Below are positions 8,396 through 16,594 of a DNA stretch of 64,000 nt, piece after piece (the stretch's first letter is position 1; the number at the start of each line of letters is the position of its first letter). The DNA lies in assembly GCF_029688625.1 (NCBI RefSeq), contig NZ_JARULC010000002.1, positions 124,001-188,000 on the forward strand, read 5' to 3'. Both the position numbers and the translations under genes were made by a program. Source of the stretch: Qipengyuania marincola (GTDB lineage Bacteria; Pseudomonadota; Alphaproteobacteria; Sphingomonadales; Sphingomonadaceae). The notes below the pieces were generated by a model that saw only the letters and a list, made by a program, of their open reading frames with translations, was not told the origin of the DNA and ran no database searches.

Positions 8396-9828
8396 GGCTG
8401 AGCCTCCAGATCGAATTGGTCGAGCAATCGCCCGGTCCGCGCCAGTAGGACGTAGCGCGATGCATCGAGCTGGGTCAGACCTTCGATGTAAGCGACCGCA
8501 GCCGCCAGATAGGCGCTTTGTGCCTCGGCCACGTCGAACAGCGTGCCGCGCAGGGCCGCAAATCGGCGGAAGACGACATCGCGCGTCTGGCGCGCCGATT
8601 TATAGGCCGCCTCCAGAGCGACCAGCTGCCGCTCCAGCGCCTGCACGTCAGCCCAGATAATGGCTGCGTCCCGCTCGCTCTCCTGCCTGACGCGATCGGC
8701 CGACGCTTCAGCCGCGGCGGCGCGGGCACGCGCCTGCTCGTCACGCGCCAGTGCGCCACCGAACAGGCGGTATCGCAGGTTGAGGCTGCCGCGGATATCG
8801 TAGTCGACATCGTCTTCGAACACGCCGTAACGGCCCGCGTCGACCCGCGCCGTAAGCTTGGGTGCCTGCGAGGCCCAGCTGTTGCGCACTTCGATCCTGG
8901 CGGCTTCGGCCAGCGCTTCCGCGCTGCGCACCTGCGGCGTCTCGCTGGCCGCCATCACCGCGTAATCACGGCTCACCCGCCCTTCGGCGAGGATCGGCGG
9001 ACGCTGGAGCATGGGCGGAGGTTCCACTCCTGTCAGCTCGCGAAAGCGGGCCTCGGCCGATGCGAGACGGCGCTGGAACTGGGCGAGACGGATCTGCCCG
9101 TCCGCTCGTAGCGATTGGGCCCGCGCCATATCGGCAGGGGCGTTAACGCCCTGCGCGATGCGCTTTTCAAGCGCTTCGTCGATCCCGTCCTGCGCGGCGA
9201 GATAGGCCTCGGACAGCCGCACCAGCGACTGGTAGCCGAACACGCCATACCAATTGGTCACGACATCGTTGATCAGGCCGGTCACCGCCGCATCACGTTC
9301 GAACCCGGCGGCCCGCAAGCGTGCCTGCGCGGCGAGGACCGAGCCATTGACGGCGCCCCAGTCGAACACCGTGTACTCGACCGCGGCGGTCGCATCGGTC
9401 CGTTCGCGAGGGCGCGCCCGCTCGAGCAGATTGCTCTGGTCGTCACCGAAATTGCGAGCGAAAGTCCTGTACGAATTGAAGCCGACATCGACCGTTGGAA
9501 ACAGGCCGGCCTGGGCCTCGTCCACTTGCGCTTCGGCGAGATCGACCCGCGCCTCGACTTCGCGCCGGGCAGCGTTGGCCTGCAGCGTGGACGCCACGAT
9601 CCGGCGAAACAGCTCGGGATCCGCCGCTTCCTCTGCCAGAGTGAGGATCGGATCGTTGGCATAATCTATGGCAAGCGGGTCGGCAGCGGGATCGGGGAGA
9701 TCGGCGCCTTCCTCGACGCGCGGGATCGACTGCTCCTGCGCGCAGACAGGCGCCGGCAATACACTTGCCGTTAGGGCGAGCAGCGCCCCGGCCAGAAACC
9801 GGCCTTCCAGATAATCCAGTCCGTCCAC
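8392..9828 (-). CDS. TolC-family outer-membrane efflux protein of the type I system
   Basis: 478 residues from the GTG at 9828, which is preceded by AAGGGCGG; an ATG upstream at 9936 would add an unlikely charged leader. The signal peptide is FLAGALLALTASVLPAPVCAQ. The mature protein is rich in Ala, Arg and Gln helices with the internal twofold repeat typical of TolC (the second half restarts near YAVMAASETPQVRSAEALAEAA). It forms the outer-membrane and periplasmic tunnel for the ABC/HlyD pair encoded immediately downstream with four-base overlap. Confidence 0.9.
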   Translation of the reverse strand: MDGLDYLEGRFLAGALLALTASVLPAPVCAQEQSIPRVEEGADLPDPAADPLAIDYANDPILTLAEEAADPELFRRIVASTLQANAARREVEARVDLAEAQVDEAQAGLFPTVDVGFNSYRTFARNFGDDQSNLLERARPRERTDATAAVEYTVFDWGAVNGSVLAAQARLRAAGFERDAAVTGLINDVVTNWYGVFGYQSLVRLSEAYLAAQDGIDEALEKRIAQGVNAPADMARAQSLRADGQIRLAQFQRRLASAEARFRELTGVEPPPMLQRPPILAEGRVSRDYAVMAASETPQVRSAEALAEAARIEVRNSWASQAPKLTARVDAGRYGVFEDDVDYDIRGSLNLRYRLFGGALARDEQARARAAAAEASADRVRQESERDAAIIWADVQALERQLVALEAAYKSARQTRDVVFRRFAALRGTLFDVAEAQSAYLAAAVAYIEGLTQLDASRYVLLARTGRLLDQFDLEAQP

Positions 9829-9944
9829 GAATCCGCCCTTAGCATTCGACCGGGCCAATGCCAGCCGTTTCACAAGATGTGACCTGAACCGAAACTGAGA
9901 CGGGGGCGTGCCCGATGCGTCTTCCGGCAATCGCAATGCCGAGG

Positions 9945-10020
9945 TGGTGAGCCCTGCTGGGTTCGAACCAGCGACCTACTGATTAAAAGTCAGTTGCTCT
10001 ACCGACTGAGCTAAGGGCCC
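9945..10020 (-). tRNA. tRNA-Lys (UUU anticodon)
   Basis: A 76-nt cloverleaf on the minus strand with encoded CCA. The acceptor stem GGGCCCT/AGGGCTC pairs over all seven positions with one G-U. The D arm is GCTC...GAGC. The anticodon stem is ACTGA/TCAGT with loop CTTTTAA, giving anticodon TTT. The variable loop is AGGTC, and the T arm is GCTGG-TTCGAAC-CCAGC. It reads lysine codons AAA/AAG. Confidence 0.98.
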
Positions 10021-10032
10021 GACCACGAGCGC

Positions 10033-10061
10033 CACGTAGGCAGATGCCATTCGATGGTCAA
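10033..10061 (-). promoter_or_regulatory. Possible sigma-70 promoter of tRNA-Lys
   Basis: On the minus strand a TTGACC -35 box (10056-10061) is separated by 17 bases from TACGTG (10033-10038), about a dozen bases before the tRNA 5' end at 10020. The -35 is good, but the -10 matches consensus only in its first two bases, so this is a weak prediction. Confidence 0.3.
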
Positions 10062-10108
10062 GCGGCGTGACCCTTGTTGCGTTTCTCCGGCGTCTGTAGA
10101 CAGCGATC

Positions 10109-10708
10109 ATGAAACGACCGGACGGCGCACAGACCTGGAAACCTCTGGAGGCTGGCGCTGCACGCAGCACACGGGGCGGCCCGTCCTTCACGCTTCGCAA
10201 CCGGTTGCTGCGGGTGGTGTGGCGCGCGTGCTGGTTCCTGCTCGCTCGCTGGACCCCTCCGCCGATGCATGACTGGCGCGCGGGGATCCTGCGCCTGTTC
10301 GGCGCGCAATTGGGGCCGCATTGCCGCGTGCATGCAAGCGTCGAAATCTGGTGGCCGGGCAATCTTACGCTTGATGCCAATGTGCTGATCGGCCCTCGCG
10401 CCGTGCTGTATAATCAGGGGCATATCACCATCGGCGCAAACTCGGTGGTCTCGCAACGCGCCCACCTGTGCGCCAGCACCCACGACCTTCGCGATTCGCA
10501 CTTCCAGCTTGTCCTGCGCCCGGTGACGCTGGGCGAGCGCTGCTGGGTCGCGGCGGAAGCCTTCGTCGGGCCCGGCGTCACCATGGGGGATGGCTCCGTA
10601 CTCGGCGCCCGGGGCGCCCTGTTCGAAAATGCCGACGACTGGACCATCTACCGCGGGAACCCGGCGCTGCCCGTCAGGCGCCGCGAGCGGCCAGCTGGCG
10701 TAGCGTAA
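10109..10708 (+). CDS. WcaF-like putative acyl (acetyl) transferase, left-handed beta-helix
   Basis: 199 residues. The C-terminal ~110 residues show hexapeptide repeats (VHASVEIWWPGNLTLDANV, ITIGANSVVSQ, VTLGERCWVAAEAFVGPGVTMGDGSVLGA). These match the colanic acid biosynthesis acetyltransferase WcaF branch of the left-handed beta-helix family, which O-acetylates polysaccharide sugars using acetyl-CoA. A hydrophobic N-terminal stretch (VVWRACWFLLARW) may touch the membrane. It lies 18 kb from the EPS locus, so a role there is possible but not shown. The 3' end overlaps folK, read on the other strand, by 35 bases. Confidence 0.78.
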   Translation: MKRPDGAQTWKPLEAGAARSTRGGPSFTLRNRLLRVVWRACWFLLARWTPPPMHDWRAGILRLFGAQLGPHCRVHASVEIWWPGNLTLDANVLIGPRAVLYNQGHITIGANSVVSQRAHLCASTHDLRDSHFQLVLRPVTLGERCWVAAEAFVGPGVTMGDGSVLGARGALFENADDWTIYRGNPALPVRRRERPAGVA

Positions 10709-11153
10709 GGCGCGTGGCGGGATCGCGCCAGTGCGGGGCGACTTCGGCCGCCGGTCGCAGCACGAATTCCCGCGCGCGGAACCACGGATGCGGGATGGCG
10801 AGGTCGCGGCTGAGCCAGACACCTCCACTCCACAACACGATGTCGAGATCCAGCGTCCGCGAACGCCAGTCCTGCCCGCGGCGTTGACGGGCGAAGGCCT
10901 GTTCGACCGATTGCAACATCGCAAGCATCGCGGGTGGCCTTTTGTCGGTTTCGACCAGGGCGGCCGCATTGGCATAGTGCCGCAGCGAGGGGCCAATCGG
11001 CGCGCTGGCCCTGACCCGAGAGGCGGCGTGAATGGCCAGACCCTGTTCTTCCAAGGCATCGAGCGCTGCGCCGATCACCGCCCGGGGCGCGCCGACATCG
11101 GGCACCCGCATGTTCGAGCCGAGCGCGATCACATAGGCATGGCTATCCGCCAC
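10674..11153 (-). CDS. folK: 6-hydroxymethyl-7,8-dihydropterin pyrophosphokinase
   Basis: 159 residues from a GTG start at 11153. It catalyses pyrophosphate transfer from ATP to 6-hydroxymethyl-7,8-dihydropterin in folate synthesis. HPPK signatures are visible: IALGSN near the N-terminus, RTLDLDIVLW (the two metal-binding Asp) and IPHPWFRAREFVLRPAAEV. Length is normal for the family. It follows aguB by eight bases and overlaps the WcaF-like gene convergently. Cytoplasmic enzyme. Confidence 0.92.
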   Translation of the reverse strand: MADSHAYVIALGSNMRVPDVGAPRAVIGAALDALEEQGLAIHAASRVRASAPIGPSLRHYANAAALVETDKRPPAMLAMLQSVEQAFARQRRGQDWRSRTLDLDIVLWSGGVWLSRDLAIPHPWFRAREFVLRPAAEVAPHWRDPATRLTLRQLAARGA

Positions 11154-11161
11154 AATGCCGC

Positions 11162-12013
11162 TCAGACGTCTTCACAGATCCGGCCGTAGAGCTGCGGGCG
11201 GCGGTCGCGGAAGAATCCCATCCCCGCCCGATGCTTCGCGGCCTCGTCAAGGTCGAGCGTGGCTACAAGCACGCCGTCCTCGTCCCGCCCGAATTCAACC
11301 AGCTTATCGCCCCATTCATTGGTGATGAAGCTGTGGCCGTAGAAGTCCGCCTCGCCCTCGGTCCCGATACGATTGGCAGCCACCACCGGCATGCAATTCG
11401 ACACGCTGTGCCCCTGCATCGCACGCTGCCACATGCGACTGGTGTCGAATTCGGCGTCATAGGGTTCGGAGCCGATCGCGGTGGGGTAGAACAAGAGCTC
11501 GGCTCCCATCAGCGCCATCACGCGTGCCGCTTCGGGATACCACTGGTCCCAGCATACCCCCACGCCGATGCGGGTGGCCATCACGTCCCAGACCTTGAAC
11601 CCGTCGTTCCCCGGGCGGAAATAGTATTTTTCCTCGTACCCCGGCCCGTCCGGAATGTGGCTCTTGCGGTAGGTGCCCATGATTGCGCCGTCGGGACCGA
11701 TCATGGCGAGCGTGTTGTAATAGTGATGCCCGTCGCGCTCGAAGAAGCTTGTGGGGATGGCCACCTTCAGCTTTGCCGCCAGCTTGCGCATGGCCACGAC
11801 CGATGGGTGCTCGGACGTCGGGCGCGCCAGCGCGAACAGAGCCTCGTCCTCTACCTGGCAGAAATAGGGGCCGGAAAAGAGCTCGGGCGGCAAGATGATC
11901 TCGGCGCCGCGCGCGGCGGCCTGTTCGACCATCTCGCCGACCGCGGCGATATTGGTCTGCTCATCGTCGCTGCCAAGCGGCAACTGGAGGGCGGCGACAG
12001 TAATGTCTCTCAT
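11162..12013 (-). CDS. aguB: N-carbamoylputrescine amidase
   Basis: 283-residue nitrilase-superfamily enzyme, converting N-carbamoylputrescine to putrescine, CO2 and ammonia in the agmatine route of polyamine synthesis. The catalytic triad is E44 (LPPELF), K117 (TYRKSHIPDG) and C154 (GVCWDQWYPEAAR). The sequences around Lys and Cys are characteristic of AguB rather than other nitrilases. It sits 11 bases after the SIMPL gene and 8 bases before folK, probably in one transcript. An agmatine deiminase partner is not in the window. Confidence 0.92.
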   Translation of the reverse strand: MRDITVAALQLPLGSDDEQTNIAAVGEMVEQAAARGAEIILPPELFSGPYFCQVEDEALFALARPTSEHPSVVAMRKLAAKLKVAIPTSFFERDGHHYYNTLAMIGPDGAIMGTYRKSHIPDGPGYEEKYYFRPGNDGFKVWDVMATRIGVGVCWDQWYPEAARVMALMGAELLFYPTAIGSEPYDAEFDTSRMWQRAMQGHSVSNCMPVVAANRIGTEGEADFYGHSFITNEWGDKLVEFGRDEDGVLVATLDLDEAAKHRAGMGFFRDRRPQLYGRICEDV

Positions 12014-12024
12014 GGCGGAGGGGA

Positions 12025-12783
12025 TTATTTCTCCCGCAGCGCGAAGTCCACCTGGATATAGACATTGCTGCGCGTGGTGCCGACCATCATGCCGCCGCCC
12101 TCTTCCGGCCGCGGCGCCATGTTGACCGGCGGCGGGGGCGCTACCGGAGACGTGCGCTGGACCATGGCCTCGTTCATCGCGTCCGCACCGCGCAGCCAGG
12201 TCTGGCCCTGCTGGCCGCCCACATCGCGGATGTAGAGCACACGGCTGACCTCCATGCCTGCGGCCTCGGCATAAGCCTCGGCCCGCTTGCGCGCGGCCTC
12301 ATAGGCATCGGCATAGGCGAGATTGGCGGTAGCTTCGGGATCGCTCATCGTCAGGCTCGGGCCGGACAAGACATTCGCGCCCGCCTCGGTCACCGCGGTG
12401 ACGGCGGCACCTGCGCGGTCGGGATCGTCCATCGTCACTTCGACGACGTTCATTGCGCGATACTGTCCCTTGCGATCGCCATATTCGATCCGGCCGACAT
12501 TGACACTCTGCGTCTGGATGTCTTCCTCTGCGACGCCCAGTTCGCGCAGGGCCGCGACGATTTCCGCGATCTTCTCCGCATTGGCCTCGCTCGCAGCAGG
12601 GGCGTTACGGCTGAACGTTTCGATCCCGGCCTGGAATTGCGCGCGGTCGGGACGGCTTTCGGCCTGCCCGCTGGCACTGACCGACAGCAGCGTTTCCCCG
12701 TGATCGACCCCGCGCGCCTCGTCCACACGCTCGCAGGCGGCGAGAGCGAGCGGGGCGGCGGCAAGCAGAACGACATTTTTCAT
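12025..12783 (-). CDS. SIMPL-domain (DUF541) lipoprotein
   Basis: 252 residues from ATG 12783. The signal peptide VVLLAAAPLALAAC ends in a lipobox. The SIMPL/DUF541 domain follows (LLSVSASGQAESRPDRAQF, then VEEDIQTQSVNVGRIE, and the C-terminal repeat with YADAYEAARKRAEAYAEAAG). The family is periplasmic or outer-membrane and poorly characterised; an oxidative-stress role is reported for some members. Its Shine-Dalgarno candidate AGGGG lies inside the 3' arm of a perfect hairpin. Alternative in-frame starts exist within the hairpin (ATG 12804, GTG 12810). Confidence 0.85.
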   Translation of the reverse strand: MKNVVLLAAAPLALAACERVDEARGVDHGETLLSVSASGQAESRPDRAQFQAGIETFSRNAPAASEANAEKIAEIVAALRELGVAEEDIQTQSVNVGRIEYGDRKGQYRAMNVVEVTMDDPDRAGAAVTAVTEAGANVLSGPSLTMSDPEATANLAYADAYEAARKRAEAYAEAAGMEVSRVLYIRDVGGQQGQTWLRGADAMNEAMVQRTSPVAPPPPVNMAPRPEEGGGMMVGTTRSNVYIQVDFALREK

Positions 12784-12784
12784 G

Positions 12785-12823
12785 AAAAGGCCCCTATGTA
12801 ACATTGTCACATAGGGGCCTTTT
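12785..12823 (-). terminator. Perfect 15-bp hairpin, terminator-like, overlapping SIMPL leader
   Basis: Arms aaaaggcccctatgt (12785-12799) and acataggggcctttt (12809-12823) pair without mismatch around a 9-nt loop. On the minus strand the hairpin lies 31 bases after the methyltransferase stop and ends in TTTT, as an intrinsic terminator would. The TTTT is followed by C and then the SIMPL ATG, so the AGGGG ribosome-binding candidate of that gene is buried in the stem. The A/T flanks make it usable in both directions. Confidence 0.75.
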
Positions 12824-12854
12824 CATTCTGCAGATGAACGCTGGCTGACGGCTA

Positions 12855-13682
12855 TCAATCGGCTTTCCTGAACAGCAACGTCATGCGGTCGCTTTCACCG
12901 ATGGCCTGGTACTCGGCGCGACGCGGATCGTCCGCACCCGTGGCAAGCACCGGAGGGAGCGTCCAAACCCCGCCTTCCCAGTTTGCCGGGTCCTTGGGAT
13001 TGGCATTGACTTCGCTTGTGTCCGCCAACTCGAAACCCGCTGCTTCGAAAATAGCCACCACGTCCTGCGTGCGCATGTAACCGCGCTGGCGCGCGCCATA
13101 ATCGTCATAGCTCGCGCCGTCGGGTGCGCGGTGCTGGACCACGCCGACCATGCCGTTGTCCTTCAACATCATGCGCGCAGCCTTGAGCACCGTGTCGGCT
13201 TCGTTTCCCATGTTGAGGCCGTGCATCGAGCGGAAAATCAGGACCCGGTCGACCGTGCCGGCAAGCTCCTCGGGCATCTCGTCGATTTCGAATACCGTCA
13301 CATTGGCCGCGTTCACGCCGGCCATTTCGCCCACTGTCGTGGTGAAGCGTTCGGTCCAGCCCTTGGCGCGGGCTTCCTGCGCACGGTCGCGATAGTCCTG
13401 TCCGTCGCTGTCGGGCTGAAACGCGATGTAACGGCCGCCATTCGACAAATACGGCGCCAGAACGCGAGTATACCAGCCGCCCCCCGGCCCGAATTCGGCG
13501 ACTGTCATGCCCGGCTCAACGCCGAAGAACTCCAGCGTTTCGGTGGGATTGCGGTACTGATCGCGGGCGCGATCGTCGTTCCGCAGGTCGGCGGCGAGCA
13601 CCTCGTCGAGCGTCGCTGTATGATCGTCGGCGATGGCGGGCACGGCAAATGCTAGGGCGGCGGTGGCAAGCAGAATACGCAT
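12855..13682 (-). CDS. Exported class I SAM-methyltransferase-fold protein
   Basis: 275 residues from ATG 13682, preceded by GGAGAAA. A clear cleavable signal peptide ([20 protein letters not shown]) precedes a Rossmann methyltransferase-like domain. Its motif I is [19 protein letters not shown], with a later acidic [12 protein letters not shown] segment and [13 protein letters not shown]. This matches the COG4798-type predicted methyltransferases, many of which also carry signal peptides. A periplasmic SAM-dependent enzyme is puzzling, since SAM is cytosolic, so catalysis is unproven. It is divergent from msrA across 99 bases. Confidence 0.8.
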   Translation of the reverse strand: MRILLATAALAFAVPAIADDHTATLDEVLAADLRNDDRARDQYRNPTETLEFFGVEPGMTVAEFGPGGGWYTRVLAPYLSNGGRYIAFQPDSDGQDYRDRAQEARAKGWTERFTTTVGEMAGVNAANVTVFEIDEMPEELAGTVDRVLIFRSMHGLNMGNEADTVLKAARMMLKDNGMVGVVQHRAPDGASYDDYGARQRGYMRTQDVVAIFEAAGFELADTSEVNANPKDPANWEGGVWTLPPVLATGADDPRRAEYQAIGESDRMTLLFRKAD

Positions 13683-13781
13683 ACGGTTTCTCCCGGAAAA
13701 TTGACGCGCGCTTCCTGCACCCGCGGCCGGTGGATGACAAGGCGTGAGGAGCTTCCTATCTCTGGCGCAAAGGAGATTACG

Positions 13782-14324
13782 ATGAGCGAGACACAACAGG
13801 CGATCGTTGCGGGCGGATGCTTCTGGTGCACCGAGGCCGTGATGAAGGACGTCATCGGCGTCCATGAGGTCGAAAGCGGCTATATCGGCGGCGACATGCC
13901 AGACCCCACCTACAAGCAGGTCTGCACCGGCACGACGGGCCATGCCGAGGGTGTGCGCGTCACTTTCGATCCCGAAGTGATCAGCCTCGCCCAGCTTTAC
14001 GATGTCTTTCTCGGTACGCATGACCCAACCCAGCTCAACCGCCAGGGTAACGATGTCGGCACGCAGTATCGCAGTGCGATCTTCCCGCTCGACGACGAGC
14101 AGCGCGCCGAGGCGGAAGCCGCGATCGAACGCTGGAACGCCGAGCACCAAGGCCAGAGCGCGGTGACCACCATCGAAGGCGGGGAATGGTATCCGGCTGA
14201 GGATTACCATCAGGAATATTGGGAAGGCGAAGGCCAGAGGAACCCCTATTGCCTTGCGGTGATCCCGCCCAAGCTGATGAAATTGCGCAAGAGCTTCCAG
14301 AAGTATCTCAAGGAAGACGCCTGA
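13782..14324 (+). CDS. msrA: Peptide-methionine (S)-S-oxide reductase
   Basis: 180 residues from ATG 13782, preceded by AAAGGAGA. It reduces the S-epimer of methionine sulfoxide in proteins and free form. The catalytic Cys13 lies in [11 protein letters not shown] with C16 beside it. The family signatures [30 protein letters not shown] and the YHQEYW end are present. There is no signal peptide, so it is cytoplasmic. Only one further Cys is seen (VCTGTTG), and the recycling arrangement is not obvious. The partner MsrB is encoded separately at 55134-55544. Confidence 0.95.
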   Translation: MSETQQAIVAGGCFWCTEAVMKDVIGVHEVESGYIGGDMPDPTYKQVCTGTTGHAEGVRVTFDPEVISLAQLYDVFLGTHDPTQLNRQGNDVGTQYRSAIFPLDDEQRAEAEAAIERWNAEHQGQSAVTTIEGGEWYPAEDYHQEYWEGEGQRNPYCLAVIPPKLMKLRKSFQKYLKEDA

Positions 14325-14336
14325 GCGCAGGTTCCG

Positions 14337-15144
14337 ATGCCCGGCACGCATGGCAAGGCCTTCACTGGCGAGCACGTCGTCCGCGACGACGGCAGTGTCG
14401 GCTTCGCCTGTTCGCAGGACACCGATGCGTGGCCATGGGCCGCGCTGCACCCGCACCATCCCGGCGCTGAGCTATTGGGTCAGCGTCGAATGTGCGGCGG
14501 CGCTGGGCAATTGGGATCCGGAGAAATGGTCGGCGCTGACCTGGACCCGCTGGCATTGCGGCGATCCCGAAGTCGGGCCCTATGCCAGCGGAACCTATCG
14601 ACGAACGACCATCGATGGCAAGGAAAGCTTCTCGATCGATTTCGCCGATTCAGACAGCCGCCACATCTGCCACCTCGACGGGCGAGGTGTGGTGTTCCGC
14701 ACGCGCGACTTCGAGAAATGGCGCAAGCACGACAAGGACGCCGCGCCCCGATCCAGTTCCGCCCAATTCGATTATGCCGATCCGGATCACCTCGGACTCG
14801 CACCGGGTGAACGCCCCTTTCTGACAGAATTGGACGGCCGCTCGGCGCAAGGCCTGCTCGACAATGCCAATAGCATGCCGCCGGACCATCCCTGGCTCGA
14901 CGGCTCTGGCGATCACGTCAATTCGGCGCATCTGGCCGAAGTCGCGCGGCAGTTCGTGAGCCTGATGCGCGAAGGCCGGCCCTTCCGTGTGACCGGCGCC
15001 GAAATGTCCTTCCGCCATTATGTCGAGCTAGGTGCCCCGCTTACCATCGCAGGATCAGCGGGAGATGATGGCACAGTTGAGATGACGGTTCGACAAGGCG
15101 GCCACGAGTGTACCGAAATCCGCTACTCCGTCGTCGAAATCTGA
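14337..15144 (+). pseudogene. Unrecognised ~268-aa gene broken by a +1 frameshift
   Basis: Two overlapping frames with strong coding bias abut here. The first (ATG 14337, 12 bases after msrA) reads GKAFTGEHVVRDDGSVGF and then ...AALHPHHPG with high GC at third positions. From about 14460 the coding bias moves to the next frame (ALSYWVSVECAAALGNW...), which runs to the stop at 15144. Removing one C from the CCC at 14460-14462 joins them into a single frame of 269 codons. This is a real frameshift mutation or a sequencing error. If intact at the 3' piece only, translation could start at ATG 14425 (AGGA five bases before). I do not recognise the family; the C-terminal third is reminiscent of a hotdog fold, but this is only an impression. 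Confidence 0.65.
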
Positions 15145-16376
15145 TCCGCTTTCCATCGTCCGATGAAAAAGCCATCGAGTCCGCCCTGATCAGGCAACAT
15201 TCCGGGATCGGTGCGCAACCAGCCTTCTGGCGACGGTTCCAGCCCAGCGGGAAGCTCAGCGGCTTGGATCGGATCGATGGCCAGATCGATTTGCGCCGCC
15301 TGCGCCTCGCCCTCCTCGCGTTCCAGCGAGCAAGTGGCATAGACCAGCGTTCCGCCTGGCTTCAGCCAATCCAGGGCTCGTTCGAATAGCGCTGCCTGCA
15401 GCTCTGCCATCTCCTCGATCTGCCGCAAGCCGACGCGGTGCAGCACGTCAGGATGGCGTCTCGCGGTGCCGGTCGCGGTGCAAGGCGCGTCGAGCAAAAC
15501 GGCGTCGAAGCGGTGCTTCGGCTCCCATTTGAGCGCATCGGCGCGCACGATGCCGGCCTTCAAACCTGTGCGCTTTAGGTTGTCGCGCAGCAGTTCGAGG
15601 CGTCGCTTGGAGATGTCGAGCGAGGTGACCTGCCAGCCCTGCGCCGCAAGTTGCAGCGATTTCCCGCCGGGCGCAGCACACAGGTCGAGTACGTGACGCC
15701 CCTCGCCCTGCCCGAGCAACCGGGCGGGCAATGAAGCAGCGAGGTCCTGGACCCACCAGGCACCTTCCGCAAAACCCGGCAGCTTCTCCACTTTGCCGCC
15801 GCGCGGCAGACGCAAATGGGCGGGCATCAGGCTGTCCGCCGAAAGCTGGTTCGCCCAATGCGCGGTCTCGTCCGCATTGCGCAGCGTCAGGTCGAGCGGT
15901 GGCGGCTCGGCGAGACCGGCGGCAATCGCCGATGCCCGCTCGCCCCACCGTGCCGCGACATCAGCGGGCAAGGTCGGGGCATCGGGCAATCGCGCCGCCC
16001 GCTTCGTTAAAGTGGAGAATACGCCATGGGCCAGTCGGCGCGGTCCGCCGGAGAGCAGGTCCAGGCCCGTCGCTACAACCGCATGCGGCGGTGTATCGAG
16101 CCGCAGCCACTGTGCGAGCATGAGCCGCAAAACCATCTTCGCCTTGGCGTCATCGGGCAGCGGTTTCTTTGTGGCGCTGTCGATCAGCGCATCAAGATCG
16201 ACCAGCCAGCGCAATGCCTCGCTGGCGATCGCGCGGGCGAGCGCCTTGTCTTCGAACTTGCGCACGTCCTTGGTGGCGGCAGCAAAGGCGATGTCGAGGG
16301 TCTCGCCCCGCCGCAGCACGGCATCGAGCAGGCGAAGCGCGGCACGGCGCGCGTGGATACCGGTAGGCTGGGCCAT
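15123..16376 (-). CDS. RsmB-family 16S rRNA (cytosine-C5) methyltransferase
   Basis: 417 residues with the RsmB architecture. An N-terminal NusB-like helical RNA-binding domain (RRAALRLLDAVLRRGETLD, then FSTLTKRAARL) precedes a Rossmann methyltransferase domain. SAM-binding motif I is VLDLCAAPGGKSLQLA. The two conserved cysteines are in DAPCTATGTARRHPD (motif IV) and YATCSLEREEGE (motif VI, nucleophile). It methylates a cytosine in 16S rRNA, C967 in E. coli. Its 3' end overlaps the broken gene at 14337-15144 by 22 bases, tail to tail. Confidence 0.9.
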   Translation of the reverse strand: MAQPTGIHARRAALRLLDAVLRRGETLDIAFAAATKDVRKFEDKALARAIASEALRWLVDLDALIDSATKKPLPDDAKAKMVLRLMLAQWLRLDTPPHAVVATGLDLLSGGPRRLAHGVFSTLTKRAARLPDAPTLPADVAARWGERASAIAAGLAEPPPLDLTLRNADETAHWANQLSADSLMPAHLRLPRGGKVEKLPGFAEGAWWVQDLAASLPARLLGQGEGRHVLDLCAAPGGKSLQLAAQGWQVTSLDISKRRLELLRDNLKRTGLKAGIVRADALKWEPKHRFDAVLLDAPCTATGTARRHPDVLHRVGLRQIEEMAELQAALFERALDWLKPGGTLVYATCSLEREEGEAQAAQIDLAIDPIQAAELPAGLEPSPEGWLRTDPGMLPDQGGLDGFFIGRWKADQISTTE

Positions 16377-16432
16377 TGCCAGCGCCTCTACCGGTGGTTG
16401 AAACCAAGCGCCAGTGGGCGCATTTCCTTTCC

Positions 16433-16594
16433 ATGACCGATCGCGCGACGAAACGACCCGAAGGCTTCGAAAAGCCGTCCCACTGGACCAACGATCCGCC
16501 GCCGAGGCCTGAGAAGGTCGAGAATGACGAAGACCTCAGCCCCACCCGCTATGGCGATTGGGTCAAGGACGGCATCGCGATCGATTTCAGCTAA
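16433..16594 (+). CDS. DUF1674 / SdhAF4-like succinate dehydrogenase assembly factor
   Basis: A 53-residue protein starting at ATG 16433. The conserved C-terminus PTRYGDWVKDGIAIDFS is the DUF1674 signature shared with the mitochondrial SDHAF4, which binds flavinylated SdhA and helps it join SdhB. The Pro/Lys-rich N-terminus (RPEGFEKPSHWTNDPPPRPEK) looks disordered. No sdh genes are in the window. The stop overlaps the P450 stop by four bases on the other strand. Function in this organism is inferred from the family. Confidence 0.82.
   Translation: MTDRATKRPEGFEKPSHWTNDPPPRPEKVENDEDLSPTRYGDWVKDGIAIDFS

Noticed and set aside
13683-14459. N-terminal extension of the exported methyltransferase gene
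   Set aside because: It would run antisense through msrA and bury the signal peptide; ATG 13682 has a good ribosome-binding site.
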